A stretch of DNA of 64,000 nt from NCBI GenBank assembly GCA_963848825.1, contig CAWKFA010000010.1, positions 248,001 through 312,000 of the forward strand, written 5' to 3'. Of this stretch, positions 1-10,190 are shown piece by piece. The translations under genes were made by a program, and so were the position numbers. Source of the stretch: CAVVSQ01 sp963848825 (lineage in GTDB: Bacteria > Planctomycetota > Planctomycetia > Gemmatales > Gemmataceae). The notes beneath the pieces were generated by a model. The model did not search any database and was not told the origin of the DNA. It worked only from the letters and a program-made list of their open reading frames with translations. The first letter of the stretch is position 1. Each line of letters opens with the position of its first letter.

Positions 1-2734
1 GGCCGCCCGCCATTTAAAGGCGCCACTCCTTTGGACACCGTGGTACAGGTGGTTCACGAGGAACCTGTGCGGCCACGAAGCTTGCGGCCCAACCTGCCGT
101 TGGACCTCGAGACGATCTGTCTCAAATCGCTTAATAAAGAGCCCGCCCGCCGCTATCCCAGCGCGGATGCCCTTGCCGACGACCTCCAACGCTTTCTGAA
201 AGGCAAACCCATCCTAGCGCGGCCGGTGAGCTTTCCCGAGCGCGCCTGGAAATGGTCGCGGCGACGACCGCTCACTACCGTTTTTCTGGTCGGCATGATT
301 TTGAGCGCCGTGTTGGGCTTCGCGGGCGTCACCTGGCAATGGCACGAAGCCACCGTGGCGCGGGACATTGCCCTTGGCGAAAAGCGCGACAAGGAAATTC
401 AGCGCCAGCAGGCACGCGTCGCACTCTATTTCAGCCGCATCGCCCAGGGGCAGCTCCAGTGGCGTGCCAATAACGTTATCGGTGCCCAGGAAAGCCTCAA
501 TAAATGCCTGCCCGTGGCTGATGATGATGACCAGCGCGGCTGGGAATGGCATTATCTCCAGGGTCTTTTTCACGCCGATTTATTCACGCTCAACCACACT
601 TATGCGGGAGTTGGCGGAGCCGCGGCCTTTCATCCCGACGGCCGGTTGATCGCTTCGGTCATCGGCGGCCATCCCACCGACGATGATGCCCATCCGGGTG
701 AAGTTCGCTTCTGGGATGCGAAATCCGGCGCCGTCACGCGGACCTGGCGTGCACCCGGCACGGCCCACCGCCTGGTGTTCCGGCCCGATGGTGCACGTCT
801 GCGCTGGCCGCGACCGATGGGTCCATCCGCCTCTGGGATTCCACCACCGGCGAGGAAGTGTGGCGTAAGCCCGCGGACGGTCAGATGGTGCCAAGTCTGG
901 CGTTCAGCCCCAACGGCCGGTTGCTCGCGGCCGCGAGCTGGGATCAGACCGTGAAGATCATGGATGCCGAGAGCGGCGAAGTCCGGCAGGTCCTGAAGGG
1001 ACATGCCAGCCCCGTGCAGAGCGTTGCCTTTCACCCCGACGGCCAACGCCTCGCCTCGGGAGACGGCGAAGCCATGGTCAAGGTGTGGGACGTAAACACC
1101 GGCAATGACCTCATTACCTTGCGTGGGCACAAGAGCCCTGTTTACGGGGTCGCCTTCAGCCCCAACGGCGAATTGCTGGTGACGGGCAGCAGTAATGGCA
1201 ACATCAAGATTTGGGACCTGGCGACTCAACGTGCCATTCAAAGCCTGACTTCCCAATCCGGGGCCGTTTACAGCAACTGTTTTAGCCCCGACGGTCGCTA
1301 TTTGGCTTATTGTGGCGGCGATGCCACAGTGCGCGTTCTTGACCTGGAGGCCGGCATCCAGCGCATGACCTTTCGCGGCCACATTGCCTCCGTTGAAAGC
1401 GTGCATTTTAGCCCCGACGGCCAACGACTCGTTTCGTCAAGCCCGCTGGCGGGGGCCGTCAAGGTGTGGGACCTCACCCGCCATCCCGAATTCGCCACCT
1501 TCGCGCGGGTGCGCGGCCGTGCCGGTGAGCAAACGATGATCCGGGACCTTACCACGCGTGCCGATATCGCGACCTTGGCTCGTACCGGGCCGGACATCGA
1601 GGCCCTCGCCTTCCACGCCGACGGCCAACATCTCGTCTCGGTGGCGGTTGGCGGCGAACTTCAGCTTTGGGATGCCAACTCCGGGGTGCTGACGGACCAG
1701 CGCTCGCTGCCCATGTGCGAAGAGTTGGTTACCCCGGCAATGCTTGCTACTTTTAGCCCCAGCGGCACGCGCCTGGCAGGCCGTGCCCGCGAGGACAAAA
1801 CCCTCGTCAAAATCTGGGACGTGGCCAATGGCGCCGAACTGATCAGCTTCAAGGGTCATCACATGCCAGTGTTGGCCATGCGCTTCAGCGACGATGGTCA
1901 GCGCCTCGTCACCTGCGCCTGCGATACCGAACGCCCGGAACGCCCGCACGAAATCATGGTCTGGGACGTAAGCACGGGCCGACAACTCGCGACGCTCAAC
2001 GGAGTCGGCCTGCTGGTGAGTGCCGCCTTCAGCCCGGATGGCCGTTGGCTCGCCCTGGGCGGTGAAAAAGGCACGCTACTCATTGTCGATTGGGTGCCTT
2101 GTAGCCGTGACACCACGGCCAATCTACCAACCCACGTCACGCGTCTTACGGGCCACAAGGGACAGGTAGCTGCCGTCGCATTTAGCAAGGATGGCAAGTG
2201 GCTTGGTTCGGCGGGCGTCGAGGACCGCATGCTAAAGATCTGGTTACTGGACGGATTTAAGGTAGCAAGCGGTCAGCCCAAGGTGCATTCGCTGACGGCC
2301 CCGCCCCTCCTGTGCGATCTCACCTTCACGCCTGACAGCAAACGCCTGGTCGGGATTAGTCGCGACGCGGTAAAAATGTGGGATGTTGACACGCACTATG
2401 AAGTATTGTCGCTCCGGGCGCTCCCCAACGACACTGGGACCCGGCCTTCAATCCGCGCGTCGCCTTCAGCCCCGACGGCAAACGCCTGGCGGGCACCAAC
2501 TGGAACGAGTCGATCAGCATGTGGGAAGCAGCCGACGAGGGCAGCACGCAGCCCGTCTCTCGTCAACAAGCAGCCGACGCCCGCGCCGCCTTCTGGCACC
2601 TGGAAGAAGCCGAGGATTGCCTACTCCACCACAACCCCCCGGCGGCCCGCTTCCACTTGCAACGTCTGGAAAACACGACCTTACCCGGCCCCCTCCAGGC
2701 CCGCAAAGAACGCCTTTCCAAGGAGCTGGAATGA
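1..2734 (+). CDS. Ser/Thr protein kinase-WD40 fusion, 3' part (5' partial, two frame breaks)
   Basis: The reading frame is open from base 1 and starts inside a kinase C-lobe (TGRPPF-like GRPPFKGATPLDTV, then LETICLKSLNKEPARRYPSA). A single membrane helix follows (TTVFLVGMILSAVLGFAG, about bases 280-330), then a coiled linker and a long series of WD40 blades (repeated FSPDGxxLA...VKVWD). Known role of this planctomycete architecture: a cytoplasmic Hanks-type kinase with an extracytoplasmic propeller sensor; substrates are unknown. The frame changes near base 798 (FRPDGARL continues as ALAATDGSIRLWD in another frame) and again near 2430 (continues as NPRVAFSPDGKRLAG). The true C-terminus is therefore ERLSKELE, with its stop at 2732-2734. 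WD40 sequence runs smoothly across both breaks, so single-base sequence errors are as likely as real inactivation. The catalytic lobe lies outside the window. Confidence 0.85.
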
Positions 2735-2822
2735 TCGGGGGCTGGATTTTCAACCAACCCCTGCCCTTAACCGGAAGCAACCCACTCCCATTCCTCCTCC
2801 GCATACATATAATTCCTCCAAC

Positions 2823-2896
2823 GTCCCCGTAGCTCAATTGGATAGAGCGTTGGCCTCCGAAGCCAAAGGTTACTGGTTCGACTCCAGTCGGGGATA
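2823..2896 (+). tRNA. tRNA-Arg (anticodon CCG)
   Basis: A complete cloverleaf can be drawn. The acceptor stem is GTCCCCG with CGGGGAT (one G-T pair). The anticodon stem TTGGC/GCCAA encloses loop CTCCGAA, which gives anticodon CCG. The T arm ACTGG-TTCGACT-CCAGT is perfect. CCA is not encoded. The remnant of an integrase gene on the opposite strand runs into the 3' half of this tRNA, the usual geometry of a tRNA-targeting integrative element. Confidence 0.93.
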
Positions 2897-2899
2897 GTA

Positions 2900-3264
2900 A
2901 GAACTATATCTTATCGATGCGCATCGTCGCGGCCTATCGAAAAACTCCAGGATTTCTTCGACCTTGCGCACGTCTTGCGCTTGTTCGCCGCTCCCATCTA
3001 CTGTTTGCAATGTGGGAACATGCAGCGCCAGTGCAGCGCTTTTTGCCGTGCGCTCGAAGTCGCTTCCACGCACCTGGAGATAATGCCGCACGGCCACCCT
3101 CGGCGTATTGCCCAGCCAGATGGAGACAACATGGGCCGGGGTTTTTCGCCGTTAACTCCTGCTGCCTGGAGCTGCAGGTTGTGAAACAGGCGTCCCCAGG
3201 TTGTCACGCCAGCCCTGTTGATTATCCGCTGAAAATGGGTATGCGGGTTCGTTTCTGCAGGCAT
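2900..3264 (-). pseudogene. Tyrosine recombinase (integrase) C-terminal remnant
   Basis: Reading the minus strand, three frame segments together give the C-terminal end of a planctomycete phage-type integrase: RIINRAGVTTWGRLFHNLQ, then SRQQELTAKNPG, then VVSIWLGNTPRVAVRHYLQV, then a degenerate tail. The arrangement RxFHNL...HVVSxWLGNTPxVAxxHYLQV is the catalytic end of this family (inferred from memory of the family), and HYLQV should hold the catalytic Tyr. At least two frame breaks and the missing N-terminal two thirds make it non-functional. It lies directly next to the tRNA-Arg 3' end, which suggests insertion of an element at that tRNA and later decay. Confidence 0.75.
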
Positions 3265-3339
3265 TGCGGATCCTTGCGTGGGCTCCAGGCAACTGGTATT
3301 CTTATCGCCTTACGAATCTCTTAAGTCTTGGAAACCGCC

Positions 3340-5159
3340 GTGAACTATCAAGCTGTCAAGATTGGCATATTGGCAACGTTATTAATTGGGGGCTTCGTTG
3401 CAGCAGACGAAGCCGAGGATTCGGCGATCGCCGCAATCATGAAGGTGGGGGGCAAAATCATCCGGGACCAAAAGGCGCCCGGTCGACCGGTAGTCGGGGT
3501 CAATCTGGAAAGTAGCAAGGTGACGGATGCGGAGTTGGACGGTCTTGCCGCCCTTGGGCAGCTTCGGAGGCTATGGCTCAATGACACGGCGGTGACAGAC
3601 GCTGGGTTTCAGCACCTGGCTTCCTTCAAGCAACTCAAGGAACTATACGCAAACCGCACTAAAATAACGGATTCGGGATTGCAGCACTTGGCCAAATTGG
3701 AACAGCTTCAGATGTTAAGTCTGGAAGGAAACGGCTTAACGGACGAGGGGCTAAAGGCCCTGGCCGCGTTCGACCAGCTTCAAAAACTTTGGCTCAGCGA
3801 CAACCAGTTGACCGACGCGGGAATAAGGGAACTAACCACGCTCAAGCAGCTAAACACATTGTGGTTGTCACGCAGCAAGTTGACGGACGCCGGCTTGAAA
3901 GAAATAGCCGCGCTCGTCAATCTCAAGGAGCTAGGCCTTTCCAACACGGAAATAACGGATGCGGGTCTGAAGAATCTTGCTCCCCTCAAGCAACTCCACG
4001 ATCTGAACCTTTACCGAACCAAGGTGACGGACGCTGGACTCAAGGATTTGGCGTCGTGACGAGTCTTCGCAAGCTGGAAGTTACCGGCACCAATGTGACC
4101 GAGGCCGGTCTGTTGGAACTGATGAAAGCATTGCCTCGCTGTCAAATTGTATCTCCTTTAACCAAGGATTTGCCGCGGAAGGAATTGCCCGTCCTGTTTT
4201 ATCACGATTTTCGGAAGCAAACGATTCCGGACGAGTTGACGAAATACCAATTCGAGAAAGACATTGCTTTGAATCTTGACTCGGAAGGAGCACGCATCAC
4301 GATACCGAAAACGACCCAACACGCACTTGGCGGCGTCGGTTTCGTGACTGCGTTTGGACTCAAGGGAGATTTCGAAGTTACCACGTCGTTCGAAATCCTG
4401 GCAGCCGACCAACCGCCGGTGGGCGGCTACGGTATTGGCTTTTCCCTCTACGCGGAAAAGGCGGATGGCGTCGCGGCAATCATCAGTCGGATGACAAAAC
4501 CGGGTGACAAGCAAATCATTCTCTGTGTTGCGGAATTGACCGGCAGTAGCGGCGTGCCCTGCACCGACAAGCTGCTCCGGTTGCGCCTACAAAGAATCGG
4601 CGACACGGTCTCTTATTACTGGGCGCCCGGGTCTGCCGGCGATAATTTCAAGAAGATAAAAGACGCTCCTTTCGACGGGACCGATGTCAAGCGCATCAAA
4701 CTGGTCGCCCTCAATGGCCTTACATTTTCCAACGTCGATGTTCGCCTCTTTGACATAACCGTTCGCGGCGAAAAAGAGTCGAATCCCACAGCCATGGTCC
4801 AACTCAAAGTGCCGTCCGACGGGCAGGCCAAAAACACGTGGAAACCAGGAGCCCGTGGCAACGGTGGCGGCGTCGCAGCGGCGCTGATTATCGGCCTGCT
4901 TTTCACCCTGGCCGTTGCGGGCGGCGCCTGGCTTTACGTTCGCCGGCGTCGCGCCCACGCGACGCCGGCGGCAGAAGCCGAACCGATCGCCGGGCCGATT
5001 TCATTCAAATGTTCCAATTGCGAGAAAAAGCTCAAAGTCAAAGTGGAGCTTGCCGGAAAAAGAATCAAGTGCCCGCAGTGCGCGACGGCAGTGCATGGTG
5101 CCGGGGTAATCATGCGAAATCCGTTCCGTGTCCTTTTTGTGCTGGGCGGCCCTGCGTAG
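3340..5159 (+). CDS. Leucine-rich repeat / DUF1583-like membrane protein with C-terminal zinc ribbon (one frame break)
   Basis: The GTG at 3340 gives a good signal peptide (VKIGILATLLIGGFVAA); a TTG at 3328 is an alternative. Residues about 45-245 are eight or so bacterial LRRs of the form LTDAGLKELAxLxxLxxLxLxxT. At about 4053 the frame stops (LKDLAS*), but the next frame continues the last LRR (LRKLEVTGTNVTEAGL). It then runs through a DUF1583-like jelly-roll type domain (FYHDFRKQ, GLKGDFEVTTSFEIL, YYWAPGSAGDNF, VDVRLFDITVRG), a membrane helix (AALIIGLLFTLAVAGGAWLYV) and a cytoplasmic CxxC-x17-CxxC zinc ribbon (FKCSNCEKK...IKCPQCA). The tail after the ribbon (FRVLFVLGGPA) looks foreign, so the 3' end may be truncated. 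The same domain occurs four more times in the minus-strand operon at 9252-14841. Function unknown; probably a surface or periplasmic sensor. Confidence 0.75.
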
Positions 5160-5192
5160 GTCCGCCCGGTTTAACGACCCTCGTTTATTTGA

Positions 5193-5523
5193 GTGCCCTT
5201 CAATGGAACATTGAAGCATGGTTCCAGCGGAACCTGGCTCTATGACGCCGTTGCCGGCACGCCGCTGCGCTCGTTCTTCGTCCTTCACCACCGAGTAGGC
5301 ACCCTGGCATTCAGCCCGAATAGCCAAATGCTTGCCACGGGGGGAATGCATGACGAGCTCGGTTCGACTGTGGTCAACGGTTTCCGGCCGGCTGCTAGGC
5401 ACACTCCAGCTGGGCTCGCCCCAAGGCACCGTCAGGCAAGCGCGCTTTCTGGCCAATGACCAGTTAGTGGTGCTTCATGGGGACGGCGTCATCCGCGTCG
5501 TAAAATGCTCCCGAGCCAATTGA
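5193..5523 (+). pseudogene. WD40 repeat protein remnant
   Basis: Two frames together encode the last two or three blades of a WD40 propeller: SGTWLYDAVAGTPLRSF, VGTLAFSPNSQMLATGG, then in another frame SSVRLWSTVSGRLLGTL and the C-terminus VVLHGDGVIRVVKCSRAN. There is no credible start codon or upstream kinase part. It directly follows the truncated-looking end of the LRR/DUF1583 gene, so a deletion or rearrangement probably joined two genes here. Confidence 0.6.
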
Positions 5524-5548
5524 CGTTTCGGTTGCTCCGTCACCTCCC
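5506..5548 (+). repeat. About 43-bp imperfect direct repeat, copy 1
   Basis: The stretch beginning TGCTCCCGAGCCAATTGACG, which includes the stop of the WD40 remnant, recurs about 1 kb downstream at 6541-6583 with a handful of mismatches. The two copies bracket the ArdC-like stub and the toxin-antitoxin genes. Origin unknown; it could be the edge of a duplicated or inserted segment. Confidence 0.5.
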
Positions 5549-5628
5549 TTATTCCGCGGCAAGCCGACCGAGCCAGCGTTGAGAGTCGGAAAAAGGCACG
5601 CATCATTCTTTTTTTTGGAGGACTTTGC

Positions 5629-5718
5629 ATGTCTGCGACTACTGCCACCGCCGAACGGAAAGACATGTACGGCCGCACCACGTCTGACATCGTGGCCAAG
5701 CTAGAAGCCCGTGTATAA
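5629..5718 (+). pseudogene. ArdC-like (antirestriction) N-terminal stub, 29 codons
   Basis: A strong ribosome site (GGAGG, seven bases upstream) precedes a 29-codon frame reading MSATTATAERKDMYGRTTSD then IVAKLEARV and a stop. The pattern R-D-x-Y-x-x-x-T-x-x-I-x-x-x-L-E resembles the start of ArdC-type ssDNA-binding/zincin proteins carried by mobile elements (inference from family memory). The rest of the protein is absent. With the integrase remnant it supports a decayed mobile element here. Alternatively it is a real short peptide, which I consider less likely. Confidence 0.4.
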
Positions 5719-5811
5719 TGAGTTACGTCGTGCCCGAGCGGATTTCACGGGAATTCGGCAGGAGAAACGGCAAATTTAAAAGTGCCTAGTTGCTAGAGTG
5801 GAGATTCTAAA

Positions 5812-6027
5812 ATGGTTTTACAAGGCAGGGTTCAGAACGGGGTAGTGGTCCTGTCGGGTGGCATTAGTCTTCCTGATGGACAGGAAGTGACAGTGATTAC
5901 GGCCGCCAGCCCCGGTGCCAAAGGGCATAGCATTCTGGACATTTCGCCCGTCAGCCTTGGTCCGTTGCTCCAATCATCTAAAGTGGACGAGGACCTCCTC
6001 GAGGAAATGCTTGAAGGCCGGGCATGA
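5812..6027 (+). CDS. Small antitoxin-like protein upstream of a PIN toxin
   Basis: 71 residues with ribosome site GGAGA nine bases upstream. The N-terminal half (VLQGRVQNGVVVLSGGISLP then DGQEVTV) is a short beta-rich AbrB/DUF104-like fold typical of proteins paired with planctomycete PIN toxins. The C-terminal half (KVDEDLLEEMLEGRA) is an acidic helix that would wrap the toxin. The stop codon overlaps the start of the next gene by 4 bp (ATGA), so the two are translationally coupled as in type II toxin-antitoxin operons. Neutralising its partner and binding its own promoter are inferred from this organisation. Confidence 0.7.
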   Translation: MVLQGRVQNGVVVLSGGISLPDGQEVTVITAASPGAKGHSILDISPVSLGPLLQSSKVDEDLLEEMLEGRA

Positions 6028-6458
6028 TTCACGGAATGGACACAGGTATGCTGGTGGCGGCCGAAGTGCTCGAGCATGCCGCTCATCTAGCGGCGCGAAA
6101 CACATTGGCCCGACTGATCGCCGCTGGCGACTCGATAGCCATTGCGCCGCAGGTGCTGGCGGAGTTTATTCACATCGTGACTGATTCCCGGCGATTTACA
6201 ATGCCGTTGGACATGACGGCAGCGATTCGGCCCGCCGAAAAGTGGTGGACCGCGCGTGAAGTCGTGCAGGTGTTCCCCGACTGCGCCGGCAAGTCGGCAG
6301 TTTCTCGCGTGGCTTCAGCAATTCTCGCTTGGTAGAAAGCGGCTGCTGGACACCCTATTGGCGCAACCCTCGGCCAGGCCGGCATTCGGTCAATCCTAAC
6401 CACGAATCCAGCGGATTTCACGGTGTTCGGTGGTTTCAATTGTATTGCAGTCAAATAA
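6024..6458 (+). pseudogene. VapC-like PIN-domain toxin (two frame breaks)
   Basis: Frame 1 gives MIHGMDTGMLVAAEVLEHAA, then APQVLAEFIHIVTDSRRF and TAREVVQVFPDCAG, then fails. Shifting frame near 6290 restores RQFLAWLQQFSLGRKRLLDT, and a second shift near 6362 restores ATLGQAGIRSILTTNPADFT and a C-terminus ending IAVK before TAA at 6456. Across the three pieces the four acidic PIN residues are visible (D in MDTG, E in LAEF, D in LLDT, D in PADF). The family is a Mg-dependent ribonuclease toxin. As the sequence stands the toxin would be truncated at about 103 residues and probably inactive, while the antitoxin stays intact. Confidence 0.7.
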
Positions 6459-6540
6459 ACCTCCAGAATTTGGGCCCGGCCCTTGGGCACCTTTCATCCA
6501 CCAAATTGCGCACGCCCCCAATCGTCGGGCTATGTTCTTC

Positions 6541-6583
6541 TGCTCCCGAACCAATCGACGTTTCGGTTGCCCTGTCCTCTCCC
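6541..6583 (+). repeat. About 43-bp imperfect direct repeat, copy 2
   Basis: This matches 5506-5548 (TGCTCCCGAACCAATCGACG and onward). It lies in the roughly 190-bp gap between the toxin gene and the convergent CxxCH gene; I see nothing else in that gap. Confidence 0.45.
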
Positions 6584-6649
6584 CAAATTGTCCCAGCACA
6601 TCGAGGTGTCGTAAGCCTTGATCAGCGGCAGTTTCCGTGGATCGAATTT

Positions 6650-7765
6650 TTACCTTCCGTTTTTTAGCTCATTCGCATCCCGTAGCGCGTAGGAGAATGC
6701 CCCAAGCAGTTCGCCGCGCTCACCGCTGTGGCACTTGATGCACTCCGTCGCGGCGCGAACACCGCCGAGCATGCGCAATCCTTGCAGGGTGGTACGCACG
6801 AAGATGTTCTCGCCCGCCCGTAGGGCTTCGAGGCCGGCGAGTTCGAAGTTGTCCAGAGATCGAGTGGGTGCCTCGCGTAGCTCGCTCATCCTCGGCAAAT
6901 TCTCCGAAACATAAACTACGGGCTGCTCATGGACCACGAGCCCCACCAGTTCGAGCGTCTGGACGCTCCATGGCGTTGCGTCGGGTACTTCGCTAAAGTG
7001 GTGCGCCTGGAACCCGGCCATCTGTTTGCGCTCGGTGAGCCAGCCGAATCCAATAGGGTTCACGAAGTCGAGGAAGCCTTTCACGTGAAGTCGGTGCAGG
7101 GGGCCGAAGTCAACACCGAGCGGTGTTAACCCAACTTGCTCACTCGACAGGCTCGATGTGTCGCGCCGCCCCGGCTGCGGAATCGATTTCTCCTCGCGAA
7201 GGCCGACCGCCAGGCTGTCCGGCCAGAATATAAGGCATGCGTGACACGTCCGAACCCCGGACTGCTGATGAACGCCGCTCACTTTATCCCCGTGGAGACG
7301 TTGGAGACTGTTCATTCGATGCCAGAAGGTAATTGTCGGAAACGTGATTCCTCAACGCTGGTCAGAAATCCGACAGTCGACGCCGTCAATGGCCCCGTGG
7401 TGGCCACGGGCGGGCGAGACGGCAATCGCCTGGCAAGTGGACTCGAGCGGGTAACGCGCGCGTAGCGCTTCCAATTCCAGGAAACGGAGTACTCCCACCC
7501 AGCCATAAATCACAATCGTTGCCAGGCAAGAGTACATGAAAAAGTAGCGGGCGCGCGACTGCAAGCGGACGCAAACGAGCGATCCAACGAACAACAAAAA
7601 AGCTTGTAAGGCCACCAGCGGAACGATGCACCCTAAAAAAATCGGCCCAATCCCAAGAATGATACCGAGCACCGCGGCATCCAGGGAGGGACTCGACTTC
7701 CTGAAATAAGCCACGTTTACAACGAGCAACAGAATTGACGACGCAATAAGAGAAAAAAAGAGCAT
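6650..7765 (-). pseudogene. Planctomycete membrane protein with single CxxCH motif (three or more frame breaks)
   Basis: A strong ribosome site (AGGAGGT, 5 bases from ATG at 7765) starts a frame with about four membrane helices (FFSLIASSILLLVVNVAYF, then IILGIGPIFLGCIVPLVALQ and more), lost after RARYPLES near 7450. A later frame has NSLQRLHGDKVS. A third continues as AFISSPGFGR, and the 7315-start frame ends with ETLELVG-like VQTLELVGLVVHEQPVVYVS, then ATECIKCHSGERGELLGAFS before TAA at 6650. I take these as one gene. The CIKCH motif could bind c-type heme, but it is a lone site and function is unknown. Without the frame breaks the protein would be about 370 residues. Confidence 0.55.
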
Positions 7766-7939
7766 ATGGACCTCCTGGAAACAAGAGGATGGATAAGAAC
7801 GGTTTTTTTTGCTGGTCTTGTCCTCCGTTATGATGGGCTTCCTACAAGATAGAACCTGGCTGGATCGACAACCTTACAAAAAAAAGGTGAGCCAACGTGA
7901 GGGATGCGATTGCCGGCCGAAAATCGGTCACGATAAACT

Positions 7940-9255
7940 TCAAGTCGGATACGTCTGCGACCTTTCTCGACGCCCAAAAGACAGCAACCGACCGGCTGCC
8001 CAGACAACCAGCAAAACCTTGATCCCCAAAAGCGGATACGCATAACGCTCGTAGTAGCTGATGATGATGTACGGCAGCAGGTAGACGGCATAAACGCTGA
8101 TCACCACCCATTGCGGGATGAAGAGGTTTCGGAAACGAAGTGAAGATTAGAAAGATAAGAGCCAAGAAAGGCAGCGGGTGGGTCAAGCGCCTTAGCTGAA
8201 ATGTCCACGGGCGGCCCATATCTTGGAAGGGAACGTACCAGAGGGTGGCAGCAAGAAAACGAGCGCCGATGCGGTCCCCAAAATCGAGGGGGTCGGCTTC
8301 GACAGCCTCGCAAAACTGCTTCCATTTCAGATCAAGATAGGCGATCTCTTTAAGCGAATTGAAGACACTCCCTTCCTTGGAGTTGCCATACGGATGGCCG
8401 GCGAAATTGAAAATCACGCCGTCGGTTTGCAGACATTGCGATTGATAAAGCTCCAAAGCGACGTTGGACTTGGTTGGTATAAACCGGCCGAATACGAGGT
8501 AATTGCGGATGGTCCACGGCATCAGCGCGAGAATAGTGATCGCACCGACCAAGAATAATCTGGACCAAGCGCGCTGCGCGCAGCGCCGAAAAGCGTTAGC
8601 GTCCCCCAGGTAAGGCCAGCAATCGGATTGACCATCGCGATGCAACCGCCGGCAAGCCCCCAGAGCGCAGCTCTCTTCTTGGATGACAATGGCCGCCACC
8701 AGCAAAGTCCGGCGATGATGATGTCTAAACTGAGCATCACCAGCCAGCTATCGCGAGTGATCTGAAAGCAGAGATTGAAATTCCACAGGACGACTGCCAC
8801 ATAGATAATCAAGGCTAGAACCGGCGGGCTCACACCGCGCCGCTTGCCAAACTCTGATTGCTCAGCCAGGGCGACGACGATTAGGCCAGTGGCAATTAAG
8901 GTATAGACCTGCAAGAAGATCGTGACGGCCATCAGGTAATCGCGGTTGCCGTCGAACAGCCAAAGTAAGCCAGCCATGAAGAGCGGATAAAGCGGCGGTT
9001 GCCAGGCCGTCGGTCCAGTCGAACGACCGAACGGATCAGCGAAGCCTTTGCCTTGATAGAGAGACCAGGCGATGTTGAAAAACTCCCCGCCCATGCGGTT
9101 GTTAGTGTTGGCGTTGTAATGAGCCTTGAAGGGCGGAAAATACTCGAAGTACGCCGAGTCGTTGACCGCCAGTTCCAGGTTCGCATACAGCGCCAGGCCG
9201 AAGATGGCCGGAACCAGCACAAAGAGGGCACGCCAGGGATGGGGTGAGTGGTCAT
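7940..9255 (-). CDS. ArnT/PMT-type glycosyltransferase-like integral membrane protein (several frame breaks)
   Basis: ATG at 9255 overlaps the stop of the DUF1583-like gene upstream (ATGA). After a break near 9240 the frame shows a first helix (FVLVPAIFGLALYANLELAV), then an acidic outer loop with YQGKGFADPFGRSTGPTAWQ and PPLYPLFMAGLLWLF, as in dolichyl-phosphate-sugar-dependent transferases. Further helices follow, with a break near 8570 before RLFLVGAITILALMPWTIRN. A break near 8125 precedes the final helices (FRNLFIPQWVVISVYAVYLL) and the end YERYAYPLLGIKVLLVVW to TGA at 7940. The WxxRNYxxFGxFIP motif fits GT-C type proteins. Its predicted role is transferring a sugar outside the membrane; the substrate cannot be read from the sequence. 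Confidence 0.65.
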
Positions 9256-10190
9256 GCTATTTCTACGGAATCGTCTTTGCGTCGCCGCCGGAAGAACAGC
9301 CAGGCGACCAGAGCCATCAACATGGTGAAGGCCATGCCAATTACCAGCGCTTTGGCCAGGCCGCCTTTTTCGGGTGCAAAAATGCCGAGATTAATTAATT
9401 GGTCGGCGCGAATTTGAAAATCAAGCAAGCGAACATCCGTACTGACTGGACTTCGGTTCATAAACGAAGTCATCCGGACATGCTCCACCTCTTCGAAGCG
9501 CCACTCGGATTGACCAATTCTCTGGAAGTTATCGCCTTGTGTCCCCGGTGCCCACAAATACTGCACGATGCCTCCGTTTCGTGCCATGCGCAATCTGCAC
9601 ACGATGTTATCACAGGGCACGGCTTGATTGACATATTTAGGGGGATCCTTAGCCCACCACCGGATGCCATTCGTGTCTCTCGTTTTTCCGAGAATAAGTC
9701 CAAAGGCGCCGAATAGAGCACCCTGGCCAATCGGGGAGTTGGCCAATCCCACGGTACTCGAGACGAAAAGAGGTCGACCCCTATTGTTGGCTTTAACAAG
9801 ACGAATGTCGTCTACCTGTATAAAGCGATCCATGGCGGTGGCCGCATTAATCCCGCCATGAACCGGGACGAGAAACAAAGTTACGCCGATGCTGGCAGGG
9901 CCGGCTTTTGGACTGGCTGGCGGCATATCCATCTGAAGCAATTCGAATGCAACGGTTACATCAAAATCGCCCTTGAAACCGAAATTCGTTCTGACGCCTA
10001 TTCCATAACCAGGCGAGGTAAATGGCCTTAACATCCTGATGCGCAAGCCTTCCGGCTCGATTTGCACAAGCTTGTCATCATTCACCTGGAATAAACCAAA
10101 TTCGGCTGGCAGCGGCTTGCCTCGGAAATCATGGTGAAACTCTTTGACCTCTTGAATAGTAGAGTCGTTGCTGCAACCGGTTGTCGTCAA
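9252..10190 (-). CDS. DUF1583-like lipoprotein/membrane protein
   Basis: The frame starts at a TTG (MTTTGCSND). Immediately upstream the same frame reads AFAFWIGFALTTTGCSND, a plausible lipoprotein signal ending in a TGC lipobox, so the real start is probably about 50 bases further up and is hidden by an in-frame stop or a frame break near 10235. The body is one DUF1583-like domain: FHHDFRGKPLP, IEPEGLRIRM, GFKGDFDVTVAFELLQ, YLWAPGTQGDNFQRIGQSEW, TDVRLLDFQIRAD. The C-terminus is one helix (ALVIGMAFTMLMALVAWLFF) followed by RRRRKDD. It sits in the minus-strand operon between a paralogue and the glycosyltransferase-like gene, with a 4-bp overlap with the latter. Confidence 0.75.
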   Translation of the reverse strand: MTTTGCSNDSTIQEVKEFHHDFRGKPLPAEFGLFQVNDDKLVQIEPEGLRIRMLRPFTSPGYGIGVRTNFGFKGDFDVTVAFELLQMDMPPASPKAGPASIGVTLFLVPVHGGINAATAMDRFIQVDDIRLVKANNRGRPLFVSSTVGLANSPIGQGALFGAFGLILGKTRDTNGIRWWAKDPPKYVNQAVPCDNIVCRLRMARNGGIVQYLWAPGTQGDNFQRIGQSEWRFEEVEHVRMTSFMNRSPVSTDVRLLDFQIRADQLINLGIFAPEKGGLAKALVIGMAFTMLMALVAWLFFRRRRKDDSVEIA

